From: an uncultured Blautia sp.
GTDB lineage: Bacteria > Bacillota > Clostridia > Lachnospirales > Lachnospiraceae
DNA: 11,635 nucleotides
Reading direction: 5' to 3'
NCBI GenBank assembly: GCA_900539145.1
Contig: UQAX01000061.1
Span: forward strand, 1-11,635
How positions within the stretch are numbered: position 1 is the stretch's first letter; each line of letters begins with the position of its first letter. The position numbers and the translations under genes are program-made. Positions 1 to 5,296 of the stretch are shown here, in pieces. Below the pieces are notes generated by a model. It was not told the DNA's origin and searched no databases. It saw only the letters and a program-made list of their open reading frames with translations.

Positions 1-3
1 CAT
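1..3 (-). CDS. Start codon of an unseen minus-strand gene (partial)
   Basis: Only the first codon is inside the window. On the minus strand the sequence reads GGAGGTGTGCTCATG: a strong Shine-Dalgarno (plus-strand positions 11-15) seven bases before an ATG at 3-1. The gene continues beyond the left edge in the same direction as aroE, so nothing can be said about the product. A possible promoter and two palindromes lie just upstream of it. Confidence 0.5.
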
Positions 4-32
4 GAGCACACCTCCATAAATCGGATAGAGTA

Positions 33-86
33 AAATGCTCGCATCTATCATTTCTGGCAAGAGAAGATGAAGTGAAATGCTTGCAT
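33..86. repeat. Pair of ATGC-NN-GCAT palindromes, operator-like
   Basis: AAATGCTCGCAT (33-44) and AAATGCTTGCAT (75-86) differ at one base, and each contains the dyad ATGC-NN-GCAT. They start 42 bp apart, four turns of B-DNA, and lie between the probable promoter and the start codon of the left-edge minus-strand gene. This is the look of a paired repressor or roadblock operator. The binding protein is unknown. Confidence 0.4.
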
Positions 87-98
87 TTTCTAATGATT

Positions 99-127
99 AT
101 TATGGATTCATTTTTAGGGCAACACAA
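99..127 (-). promoter_or_regulatory. Possible promoter of the left-edge minus-strand gene
   Basis: On the minus strand TTGTGT (122-127) and CATAAT (99-104) are separated by 17 bp. The -10 matches consensus in 5 of 6 positions and the -35 in 3 of 6. The start of transcription would fall near position 92, leaving a leader of about 90 bases before the ATG at position 3. The two ATGC-NN-GCAT palindromes would then lie inside the leader. Modest support. Confidence 0.35.
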
Positions 128-151
128 TCCGTCGAATTATTTTGCGCTTAC

Positions 152-200
152 GTTTGATTAAGTGTGTATCCAAAATATTTCGGATGCAGCTTAATACAAC
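152..200. repeat. Long imperfect inverted repeat
   Basis: ATTAAG (157-162) pairs with CTTAAT (190-195). ATCC (168-171) pairs with GGAT (182-185). The centre AAATATTT (173-180) is itself a palindrome. With one bulge the pairing extends outward to GTT (152-154) and AAC (198-200). No T-run follows on either strand, so it does not look like a standard terminator. It may be a DNA-level binding site or an RNA structure between aroE and the left-edge gene. Confidence 0.4.
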
Positions 201-214
201 AGCTCTTTTTGATG

Positions 215-226
215 AAAGTATACTTT
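215..226. repeat. 12 bp perfect palindrome
   Basis: AAAGTATACTTT reads the same on both strands. Its right end overlaps the small hairpin at 224-240 (TTGCTT-GTG-AAGCAA core). It lies in the region after the aroE stop. It could be a protein binding site, or chance in AT-rich DNA. Confidence 0.3.
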
Positions 227-245
227 GCTTGTGAAGCAAGATAAT

Positions 246-272
246 CATTCTGTAAAAGAGATGTACAGAATG
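246..272 (-). terminator. Hairpin directly after aroE, weak terminator candidate
   Basis: CATTCTGTA (246-254) and TACAGAATG (264-272) form a perfect 9 bp stem with a 9-base loop, starting 4 bases after the aroE stop codon on the minus strand. The following minus-strand sequence (ATTATCTTGCTTC) is only weakly T-rich, and a second small hairpin (224-240) comes next. It probably ends or stabilises the aroE mRNA. It lacks the T-run of a strong intrinsic terminator. Confidence 0.4.
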
Positions 273-276
273 AGGG

Positions 277-1143
277 CTATTGTTTTAAGTGTTCTTTTAC
301 AAGATTTACCGGCATTTCTTTTCCCGTCCAGATGCGGAATGCTTCAGCCCCCTGATAGAGGAGCATGGAGTAACCGTTAAAGGCTTTGCAGCCTGCTGCT
401 TTTGCTTTTGACAGCAAGACGGTTTCCCATGGATTATAAATAATATCTGCCACAGCCAGATGCTTATGGAAAACAGAAGTATCTTCAATGAGACAGCCAT
501 CGGTATGGGGAGACATTCCCACGGAAGTTGCATTTACCAAAAGGCGACTGTCTTTTATGGCTGATTTTAAGTCTTGTGTATCAAATAAGCTATGAATATA
601 AATTTTACAGGAGGTTTCTTTTTCTAAATTTTCCTGTAAAGCTTTTATACGAGGCAGATGTGAACTGTTGGGACGGGAAAAAATATGTATGGTATCTACG
701 CCGTCAAGAGCCGCCTGTGCACAGATTGCCGTTGCAGCGCCTCCAATTCCCAGAAGTGTCATGGTCTGGTTTCTCATTTCAATATTCTGTTCTTTTACAG
801 ACTGCATAAAACCAATGCCGTCTGTGTTATGTCCTACAAAGACTCCGTTTTTATTTTCTACGGTATTTATGGCTCCAATGAGACGGGCTGCCGGAGAAAG
901 TGCATCTAAATAAGAAAGTACCTTATTTTTGTTTGGCATGGTAAGGTTAAAGCCTTTTACATCCAGAACACGCAGACCTTTTACAGCTTCTTCTAAGGTT
1001 TGTTCATTGATTTGAAAGCATAAATATACATAGTCTAAGCCCAGCTTCTGAAAACTAAAGTTGTGCATAAGAGGTGAAATACTATGGCTTACCGGGTCTC
1101 CTAAAAGTCCGGTTAATTTTGTCTTCCCTGTAATCGCTGGCAT
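277..1143 (-). CDS. aroE: Shikimate dehydrogenase
   Basis: Reversible NADP(H)-dependent reduction of 3-dehydroshikimate to shikimate in the cytoplasmic aromatic amino acid pathway. The 288-residue protein is full length. Visible motifs are the shikimate-binding SHSISP (19-24), NLTMPNK (66-72) with catalytic Lys72, INTV (92-95), GHNTDG (104-109) with catalytic Asp108, the dinucleotide-binding loop GIGGAA (132-137), NATSVGMSP (204-212) and the C-terminal MLLYQGAEAF (260-269) with Gln264. The ATG is preceded by AAAGGAGG with seven bases between GGAGG and ATG. It diverges from aroD, which makes the substrate. Arg157 lies where NADP-binding arginines usually occur, but the surrounding SRPN is not the usual NR(T/S) motif. 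A YdiB-like quinate/shikimate dehydrogenase with looser cofactor choice is therefore possible. Confidence 0.95.
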   Translation of the reverse strand: MPAITGKTKLTGLLGDPVSHSISPLMHNFSFQKLGLDYVYLCFQINEQTLEEAVKGLRVLDVKGFNLTMPNKNKVLSYLDALSPAARLIGAINTVENKNGVFVGHNTDGIGFMQSVKEQNIEMRNQTMTLLGIGGAATAICAQAALDGVDTIHIFSRPNSSHLPRIKALQENLEKETSCKIYIHSLFDTQDLKSAIKDSRLLVNATSVGMSPHTDGCLIEDTSVFHKHLAVADIIYNPWETVLLSKAKAAGCKAFNGYSMLLYQGAEAFRIWTGKEMPVNLVKEHLKQ

Positions 1144-1179
1144 GAATAAGCCTCCTTTAAAAATATATTATTATTTAGA

Positions 1180-1208
1180 AGTTTAAAGTGAAACAGTAGT
1201 GGTGTCAA
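1180..1208 (-). promoter_or_regulatory. aroE promoter
   Basis: On the minus strand a perfect TTGACA (1203-1208) is followed after exactly 17 bp by TAAACT (1180-1185, 4 of 6). Transcription would begin near 1173, giving a leader of about 30 bases before the aroE ATG. The -35 overlaps the upstream part of the aroD promoter, so the two are back to back. Confidence 0.65.
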
Positions 1209-1219
1209 GGAGAAAAATG

Positions 1220-1228
1220 TGATAAAAT
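1220..1228 (+). promoter_or_regulatory. aroD promoter (extended -10)
   Basis: TGATAAAAT gives a TGn motif joined to TAAAAT, which matches the -10 consensus in 5 of 6. The -35 position (about 1200-1205, TGGTGT) is poor, as is common with extended -10 promoters. It overlaps the -35 of the divergent aroE promoter. The predicted start of transcription is near 1235. Confidence 0.45.
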
Positions 1229-1261
1229 CCTAATACAAGGAAAAAGCAAGGAAGTGGCAGG

Positions 1262-2023
1262 ATGAATACAATAAAAATTAAAAACGTAGAAATCGGAAAG
1301 GGTATTCCGAAGATTTGTATTCCTTTAACAGGGAAAAACAGAGAAGAAATTATAGAAGAAATGGAAATTGTAAAAAAATCTAATCCGGATTTGATTGAAT
1401 GGAGAGTGGATTTTTTTGAAGAAAGTGATAATCCGGAAAGAGTCTGTGAAATGCTGGGAACAATAAACGACAGTTTCAAACAAATTCCGGTATTATTTAC
1501 TTTCCGTACAAAAGAAGAAGGCGGAGAAAAATCCATTATGTCGGAAGATTATGTAAAGCTTTTAAAAGAGGTTTCCGAAAGAAGGCTGGCAGATATTGTA
1601 GATGTGCAGGTGTTCTGGTATGGAGAAAAGTCAGAAGACTTTATAAAGGAGCTGAAGGAGACGGGGGCAGTGGTGCTTGCATCCAGCCACCATTTTGAAG
1701 GAACGCCTTCTGTAAGGGAAATGTCAGATGCTCTGTATACCATGGAAAACCGAGGAGCAGACATTATAAAGCTTGCGGTAATGCCTCAGTCAGGAAAAGA
1801 TGTGTGTGCTCTTTTAGAAGCTACCATGGAACGAAAAGAGCACAGTAATAAGCCTATGATTACCATGTCTATGGGACAGAGCGGTATGCTGAGCAGGATT
1901 TGCGGAGAGCTTACCGGTTCCTGCGTCACCTTTGCATCGGGAAAACAGGCATCCGCTCCCGGACAGATAAAGGCAGATGAGTTGAAAAAAGTTCTTGGGG
2001 ATATTCATGATATCCTCAAATGA
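1262..2023 (+). CDS. aroD: 3-Dehydroquinate dehydratase, type I
   Basis: Cytoplasmic Schiff-base enzyme that dehydrates 3-dehydroquinate to 3-dehydroshikimate, the substrate of the adjacent AroE. Compared from memory with the Salmonella enzyme, the 253 residues align almost without gaps: EWRVD (46-50), FTFR with Arg82, EEGGE with Glu86, His143 as general base, and Schiff-base Lys170 in IIKLAVMPQS. Arg212 (SR), Ser231 and Gln235 (SAPGQI) complete the substrate pocket. Every catalytic residue is present, so it should be active. The ATG lies seven bases after AAGGAAG. With aroE it supplies two consecutive shikimate steps. The E. coli ydiB-aroD pair offers a quinate-utilising alternative, but nothing here shows a quinate importer. 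Confidence 0.96.
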   Translation: MNTIKIKNVEIGKGIPKICIPLTGKNREEIIEEMEIVKKSNPDLIEWRVDFFEESDNPERVCEMLGTINDSFKQIPVLFTFRTKEEGGEKSIMSEDYVKLLKEVSERRLADIVDVQVFWYGEKSEDFIKELKETGAVVLASSHHFEGTPSVREMSDALYTMENRGADIIKLAVMPQSGKDVCALLEATMERKEHSNKPMITMSMGQSGMLSRICGELTGSCVTFASGKQASAPGQIKADELKKVLGDIHDILK

Positions 2024-2024
2024 T

Positions 2025-2049
2025 TAACATAAAGCAGGTAACATAAAGC
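2025..2049 (+). repeat. 11 bp direct repeat after aroD
   Basis: TAACATAAAGC occurs at 2025-2035 and again at 2039-2049, a 14 bp period, directly after the aroD stop. No hairpin terminator is visible before spoIIGA, so aroD transcripts may read through. Confidence 0.35.
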
Positions 2050-2066
2050 GAAAAATAAACAATGAT

Positions 2067-2109
2067 ATTGTCGAAAAGATTTTCTGTATCACTACATGTT
2101 TTTGACAAA
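2067..2109. promoter_or_regulatory. Two Spo0A boxes upstream of spoIIGA
   Basis: ATTGTCGAAA (2067-2076, plus strand) matches the 0A box TTTGTCRAA apart from its first base. TTTGTCAAAA lies inverted at 2100-2109, where it overlaps the -35 hexamer. The two starts are 33 bp apart, about three helical turns. This fits activation of the spoIIG operon by phosphorylated Spo0A at the start of sporulation, as established in Bacillus subtilis. Confidence 0.7.
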
Positions 2110-2134
2110 ATCAGCGCCCCCTACCCTCTATAAT
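2102..2134 (+). promoter_or_regulatory. spoIIG promoter, 21 bp spacer
   Basis: A perfect TTGACA (2102-2107) and a perfect TATAAT (2129-2134) are separated by 21 bp instead of 17. The B. subtilis spoIIG promoter has the same peculiarity (about 22 bp). There RNA polymerase with sigma A cannot use both hexamers without Spo0A. The predicted transcription start is near 2141, about 50 bases before the GTG of spoIIGA. Confidence 0.7.
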
Positions 2135-2178
2135 AAAATTACTTATTCCAGATAAGTAAGAGAGTCATGCAGAGGTTT

Positions 2179-2186
2179 AGGGGGTG
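2179..2186 (+). promoter_or_regulatory. Ribosome binding site that sets the spoIIGA start
   Basis: AGGGGGTG is followed by TTTT and GTG at 2191. No comparable Shine-Dalgarno precedes the upstream in-frame ATG at 2167, so the GTG is preferred. Confidence 0.55.
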
Positions 2187-2190
2187 TTTT

Positions 2191-3063
2191 GTGTACTGCG
2201 AAGTTTACGTAGACGTTTTTTTCGTGGTCAACCTGATTTCCGGCTTCTTTGTGCTGTGCCTGACCAACCAGCTGCTTACAGGAGCTGCCAATTCTGTAAG
2301 AGCGCTTTTAGGTGCGGCAGTGGGAGCGGTGGGAAGCTGTTTTATTCTTGCATTTTCAAAAGAATTGCTAAGTCTGAAAAACGGGATTTTTTATGCGGTG
2401 ACAGCAGTGGCTATGGTGAGCTTTGGATGCAGTGTAAAAGGACTGAAAAATCTGATTTTGAAAATGCTTGTATTTCTTGGATGCAACTTCCTGCTGGGAG
2501 GCTTTCTTTTTGTGTTTTCACAAAGAGCAAGGAGAGGCATTTTTACATTTGGAGCAATAACGACATGCTGTTATTGGACTTTATACATAGGCATAAGACT
2601 CTGTAAATACTTAAAACGGAAAAGAGAACTTTGCTGCGAGGTGGGCATAGCCCTGAGCGGAAAGGAAATAAATGTAAAAGGACTGTATGATACAGGAAAC
2701 TGTCTGTATGACAGAGCAACGGGAAAATCTGTTTGCGTCATGGAAAAGGACAGTTTTTTTCAATTATTGACGGAGAAACAACAGCGCTTTCTGGAAAATT
2801 TCTGCGCCATGAACATGGTAGAAGAGAAGCTAGCAGAGGAAGAGGCTGCTTTTTTTCGGGGTTTAAATCCCAGATTTCTGCCTTATACCAGCGTAGGCTG
2901 TCAAAAGGGACTGCTTCCTGTTGTAACGGTGGATAAGCTTATTGTCAGAGAGCAGGAGGAGGAACGCAAAATTCTGCATGCCGCTGTTGGGATTTCATAC
3001 ACGAAATTGTCTGAGAAAGGGAGATTTCAGGCAATCATAAGTCCGGGGATATGGGAAAAATAA
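2191..3063 (+). CDS. spoIIGA: Pro-sigma-E processing protease SpoIIGA
   Basis: Membrane-embedded aspartic protease that, in the mother cell, removes the pro-sequence of sigma E, whose gene follows. With the GTG start it has 290 residues. Five hydrophobic segments fill the N-terminal half (about residues 7-24, 37-56, 65-82, 88-110 and 116-137). The soluble protease half carries the active-site motif LYDTGN with Asp167, and later PYTSVG and the C-terminal AIISPGIW typical of the family. The N-terminus YCEVYVDVFFVVNL matches the family start (MKIYLDV... in B. subtilis), which supports GTG 2191 over ATG 2167 (298 residues). sigE starts 14 bases after its stop. Expression should depend on Spo0A through the 21 bp spacer promoter. 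Confidence 0.9.
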   Translation: MYCEVYVDVFFVVNLISGFFVLCLTNQLLTGAANSVRALLGAAVGAVGSCFILAFSKELLSLKNGIFYAVTAVAMVSFGCSVKGLKNLILKMLVFLGCNFLLGGFLFVFSQRARRGIFTFGAITTCCYWTLYIGIRLCKYLKRKRELCCEVGIALSGKEINVKGLYDTGNCLYDRATGKSVCVMEKDSFFQLLTEKQQRFLENFCAMNMVEEKLAEEEAAFFRGLNPRFLPYTSVGCQKGLLPVVTVDKLIVREQEEERKILHAAVGISYTKLSEKGRFQAIISPGIWEK

Positions 3064-3073
3064 AGAGGAGGAG
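3064..3073 (+). promoter_or_regulatory. Ribosome binding site that sets the sigE start
   Basis: AGAGGAGGAG places GGAGG (3067-3071) six bases before GTG 3078 and twelve before ATG 3084. The upstream in-frame ATG at 3051 lies inside spoIIGA and has no such site. Confidence 0.65.
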
Positions 3074-3077
3074 TTTT

Positions 3078-3809
3078 GTGAATATGGATATCTGTGTTGG
3101 AGGGAATGTAAAATTTTCAGGGTTTAAAGGGGTTTTTCTGCCAAAGAAAAACGAACTGCATTATATTGGAGGAGCAGAGGTGCTGCCTGCGCCTCTTACA
3201 GCGCAGGAGGAAGGAGAAATGCTGGACGCTTTGGCAGGAGAAGGAAAAGAGGAAGCGAGAGCCTGTCTGATTGAGCATAATTTAAGATTAGTTGTCTATA
3301 TTGCGAAAAAGTTTGACAATACAGGGGTAGGAGTTGAAGATTTAATTTCCATTGGGACAATCGGACTGATTAAGGCGATTAACACCTTTGACCCTGTAAA
3401 GAAAATTAAGCTGGCAACGTATGCTTCCCGCTGTATTGAAAATGAAATTTTAATGTATTTGAGAAGGAACAGTAAAACAAAGCTGGAGGTTTCCATAGAC
3501 GAGCCGTTAAATGTGGATTGGGACGGTAACGAGCTGCTGCTTTCAGACATTTTGGGAACAGATGAGGATGTGATTTATAAGGATATTGAAAACGAGGTGG
3601 AGCGAAAGCTTTTGGGAAAGGCCATCGGTAAATTGACAAAAAGAGAGCAGACCATTGTGCGATTGCGGTTTGGAATTAATATGCCCGACGGAGGCGAAAA
3701 GACGCAAAAAGAGGTGGCGGATTTGCTGGGAATTTCACAATCTTATATTTCCAGACTGGAGAAGAAGATTATGAAGCGATTGAAAAAAGAAATTGTCCGG
3801 TATGAGTAA
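3078..3809 (+). CDS. sigE: RNA polymerase sporulation sigma factor E (pro-form)
   Basis: Mother-cell sigma factor made as an inactive precursor and matured by SpoIIGA. With the GTG start it is 243 residues. The pro-sequence of about 28 residues ends at HYIGGAEVLP, in register with YYIGGSEALP of B. subtilis sigma E, which supports this start (ATG 3084 is also possible). Region 2 is nearly identical to the family: NLRLVVYIAKKF, EDLISIGTIGLIKA, then LATYASRCIENEILMYLRR for core binding and -10 recognition. Region 4 carries the helix-turn-helix TQKEVADLLGISQSYISRLE for -35 recognition. Unlike many Clostridia and Bacilli, no sigG follows. The downstream neighbour is a PTS locus with its own promoter. 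Confidence 0.95.
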   Translation: MNMDICVGGNVKFSGFKGVFLPKKNELHYIGGAEVLPAPLTAQEEGEMLDALAGEGKEEARACLIEHNLRLVVYIAKKFDNTGVGVEDLISIGTIGLIKAINTFDPVKKIKLATYASRCIENEILMYLRRNSKTKLEVSIDEPLNVDWDGNELLLSDILGTDEDVIYKDIENEVERKLLGKAIGKLTKREQTIVRLRFGINMPDGGEKTQKEVADLLGISQSYISRLEKKIMKRLKKEIVRYE

Positions 3810-3879
3810 ACTTTACGAATATTTACTGACAGAATGTGTAAAGTACAGAAAAAAACATCAGAAAAAGGAAGATGAGTAA
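3802..3879 (+). CDS. Possible 25-residue peptide overlapping the sigE stop
   Basis: An ATG at 3802 overlaps the sigE stop as ATGAGTAA and opens a 25-codon frame ending in TAA at 3877-3879. The peptide begins MSKLYEYLLTECVKY and ends in a highly charged tail (KKHQKKEDE). The overlap would permit translational coupling to sigE, but no good Shine-Dalgarno is visible (TTGTCCGGT just before the ATG). It has no recognisable family. It may be a real small protein of the spoIIG operon or a chance frame. Confidence 0.3.
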   Translation: MSKLYEYLLTECVKYRKKHQKKEDE

Positions 3880-3964
3880 GAAGCAGGGGGACAGCCATAA
3901 AATTTGTATAAGAATTGTAAAAAATTCATAAAAAGCAAAGTAAAAATTGGTTAAAAAATACAGC

Positions 3965-3993
3965 TTGACGATAAGCGCACCATAGTATATAGT
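3965..3993 (+). promoter_or_regulatory. Promoter of the PTS locus
   Basis: TTGACG (3965-3970) and TATAGT (3988-3993) are separated by exactly 17 bp; each matches consensus in 5 of 6. Transcription would start near 4000 and produce a leader of about 140 bases containing the antiterminator RNA and terminator. The bases between the sigE region and this promoter (3880-3964) are very A-rich and show no convincing terminator. Confidence 0.75.
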
Positions 3994-4028
3994 TTATATA
4001 TGTTCATTATACACAATGAAACGGAGTA

Positions 4029-4060
4029 GTGTGTTACTGGTTAAGCAGGCATAAACGAAA
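4029..4060 (+). promoter_or_regulatory. Ribonucleic antiterminator (RAT) for a BglG/GlcT protein
   Basis: The leader contains GTGTGTTACTGG followed by TTAAG, CAGGCATAAAC and GAAA. This matches the RAT pattern known from sac, bgl and ptsG leaders (TTGTTACTG, variable loop, CAGGCA-AAC-AAA). Its 3' half, GGCATAAAC (4048-4056), is also the 5' arm of the terminator. Folding as RAT, stabilised by the dimeric antiterminator protein, therefore excludes the terminator. The likely ligand is the protein encoded just downstream, which gives autoregulation. Confidence 0.8.
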
Positions 4061-4116
4061 CTGTTTTATTCACAAGAAGTGATTGGAAACAGGGGAGTTT
4101 ATGCCTTTTTTGTTTT
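4048..4116 (+). terminator. Leader terminator controlled by the RAT
   Basis: GGCATAAAC (4048-4056) pairs perfectly with GTTTATGCC (4097-4105). Inner pairing of CTGTTT with AAACAG and of TCAC with GTGA extends the stem. TTTTTTGTTTT follows at 4106-4116. It is an intrinsic terminator in the leader, before the first gene, and its 5' arm overlaps the RAT. Confidence 0.82.
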
Positions 4117-4138
4117 ATTAGAAAAGGGGAAACCGAAA

Positions 4139-4957
4139 ATGTACTGTATTTTAAAAATTTTGAACAATAATGCACTGCTTGCAAAGGTGAAGGAAGATGA
4201 CAGCGAAAGAATTTTATTGGGAAAAGGCATAGGATTTGGGAGAAAGGCAGGAGATGAATTTACGGAAATTCCGGGAGCATCGGTTTATACGCCGGTGGTT
4301 CGGGAGGAGCGAAATTCTACTATGAATGTGGTAAACACCATTGACCCTGTCTACATCGAAGCAGCAGGTAAAATTATTGAGGAAGCAGAGCAGGTTTTTG
4401 ATACCATTAAAAGAGATATTTTGTTGCCTTTGGCAGACCATATTGCGTTTGCGGCAAAAAGAGAGCAGGAAAAAATATTTTTATCAAATCCCTTTGTACC
4501 CGATATTAAAATTCTGTTTGGAAAGGAATATGCCGTTGCTTTAAAGAGCAGAGAAATCATAGAGAAAATGACAGGCTATCGCATATCTGATGATGAAGCA
4601 GGATTTATTGCCCTTCATATTCACTCAGGTCTTTCGGATGAACAGGTATCAGATACGTTAAAGACAACGCAGATTATTGATGACTGTATTTTAATGATTG
4701 AGGAGTGTCTGGGAGACAAAATACGTCAGGACTCCTGTGCTTATATTCGTTTGATGAGCCATTTGTATTATATGGTGGTGAGAGCAAAGACAGGAGAAGC
4801 GGTGAATATAGAGCTGAATGATTTTATTCGGTGCAAATATCCAAAAGCAGGACAAATTTCGGAAGTCATTTGCCATTATATAGAAAAGAAGCTGGAGAAA
4901 AAACTGGATAAAGAGGAAGTGGGATTTCTTGCTATTCATATTCAGCGTATTATGTAA
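4139..4957 (+). CDS. glcT: Transcription antiterminator, BglG/LicT family (GlcT-like)
   Basis: RNA-binding antiterminator whose activity is set by PTS phosphorylation. The 272 residues comprise a CAT RNA-binding domain (1-58: MYCILKILNNNALLAK, LLGKGIGFGRKAGDE) and two PTS regulation domains. All four PRD histidines are present: His101 (LADHI) and His160 (FIALHIHSG) in PRD1, His208 (RLMSHLYY) and His267 (FLAIHIQRI) in PRD2. In this family the cognate EIIB inactivates through PRD1 when sugar is absent, and HPr can act on PRD2. ATG 4139 matches the family N-terminus and follows AAAAGGGG. An in-frame ATG at 4079 lies inside the terminator hairpin and is rejected. Clustering with HPr, EI and a glucose-type EII favours GlcT over LicT, so the symbol is inferred from context. 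Confidence 0.88.
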   Translation: MYCILKILNNNALLAKVKEDDSERILLGKGIGFGRKAGDEFTEIPGASVYTPVVREERNSTMNVVNTIDPVYIEAAGKIIEEAEQVFDTIKRDILLPLADHIAFAAKREQEKIFLSNPFVPDIKILFGKEYAVALKSREIIEKMTGYRISDDEAGFIALHIHSGLSDEQVSDTLKTTQIIDDCILMIEECLGDKIRQDSCAYIRLMSHLYYMVVRAKTGEAVNIELNDFIRCKYPKAGQISEVICHYIEKKLEKKLDKEEVGFLAIHIQRIM

Positions 4958-5020
4958 GAGAAAAACTCTTTTTGAGTTTTCATAAAGAAAGAATGTTTTG
5001 ATTGAAAGGAGATATTAAAA

Positions 5021-5278
5021 ATGAAAAGCTTTGAGTACACAGTAAAAGATGAGTTGGGAATTCACGCAAGACCGGCGGGAATGTTGGTAAAAGAGGCAAA
5101 GAAATACGAAAGCAAAATCACAATTACAAAAGAAGGAAAAACCGTAGATGTTACGAAGCTGATGATGCTTATGTCTTTAGCGGTAAAATGCGGACAGACC
5201 GTAGAAATTCAGGTAGAAGGAAGCGATGAGGACATTGCTTTTGAAGGAATGAAAGCGTTTTTTGAAGCAAATTTATAA
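5021..5278 (+). CDS. ptsH: Phosphocarrier protein HPr
   Basis: Small cytoplasmic phosphocarrier that takes phosphate from Enzyme I and passes it to EIIA. It has 85 residues. The active site is His15 in LGIHARPAG, and the sequence shows the usual HPr pattern (KEAKKYESKITI, MLMSLAV). Position 46, the regulatory serine that HPr kinase phosphorylates in Firmicutes, is lysine here: GKTVDVTKLMMLMSL aligns without gaps to GKTVNLKSIMGVMSL of B. subtilis. The protein should carry sugar-transport phosphate but not the Ser46 signal for CcpA, unless Thr45 or Ser52 substitutes. Start: AAAGGAGAT eight to nine bases before the ATG. It lies 63 bp after the antiterminator gene and just before ptsI. Confidence 0.93.
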   Translation: MKSFEYTVKDELGIHARPAGMLVKEAKKYESKITITKEGKTVDVTKLMMLMSLAVKCGQTVEIQVEGSDEDIAFEGMKAFFEANL

Positions 5279-5296
5279 GAAATGGCAGGGATAGAT

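Noticed and set aside
1604..1606. Glu to Gln change in AroD (DVQVF against DLELF)
   Set aside because: The catalytic glutamate is Glu86 in EEGGE, which is intact. The changed position (116) is not one of the known catalytic residues.
2167..2190. ATG 2167 as the spoIIGA start
   Set aside because: No Shine-Dalgarno before it. The eight extra residues precede the family-like start at GTG 2191, which has AGGGGGTG upstream. It remains a possible alternative.
2184..2606. 140-codon open frame inside spoIIGA
   Set aside because: Shadow frame of a gene with clear family motifs. It has no recognisable domain and no ribosome site of its own.
3051..3077. ATG 3051 as the sigE start
   Set aside because: It overlaps spoIIGA and has no ribosome site, and the strong AGGAGG lies downstream of it. 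The pro-sequence length fits GTG 3078.
3969..3984. Possible CcpA cre site (GATAAGCGCACCAT)
   Set aside because: Only the AA-N-CG core fits. The outer TG and CA bases and the T after CG are absent.
4079..4138. Upstream in-frame ATG for the antiterminator gene
   Set aside because: It lies inside the leader terminator hairpin, and the added residues have no counterpart in the family. ATG 4139 gives the expected N-terminus.
4962..4980. Hairpin AAAACTC/GAGTTTT between the antiterminator gene and ptsH as a terminator
   Set aside because: Seven AT-rich pairs with a T-only loop and no T-run after it (CATAAAGAAAG follows). At most a weak processing or pausing site.
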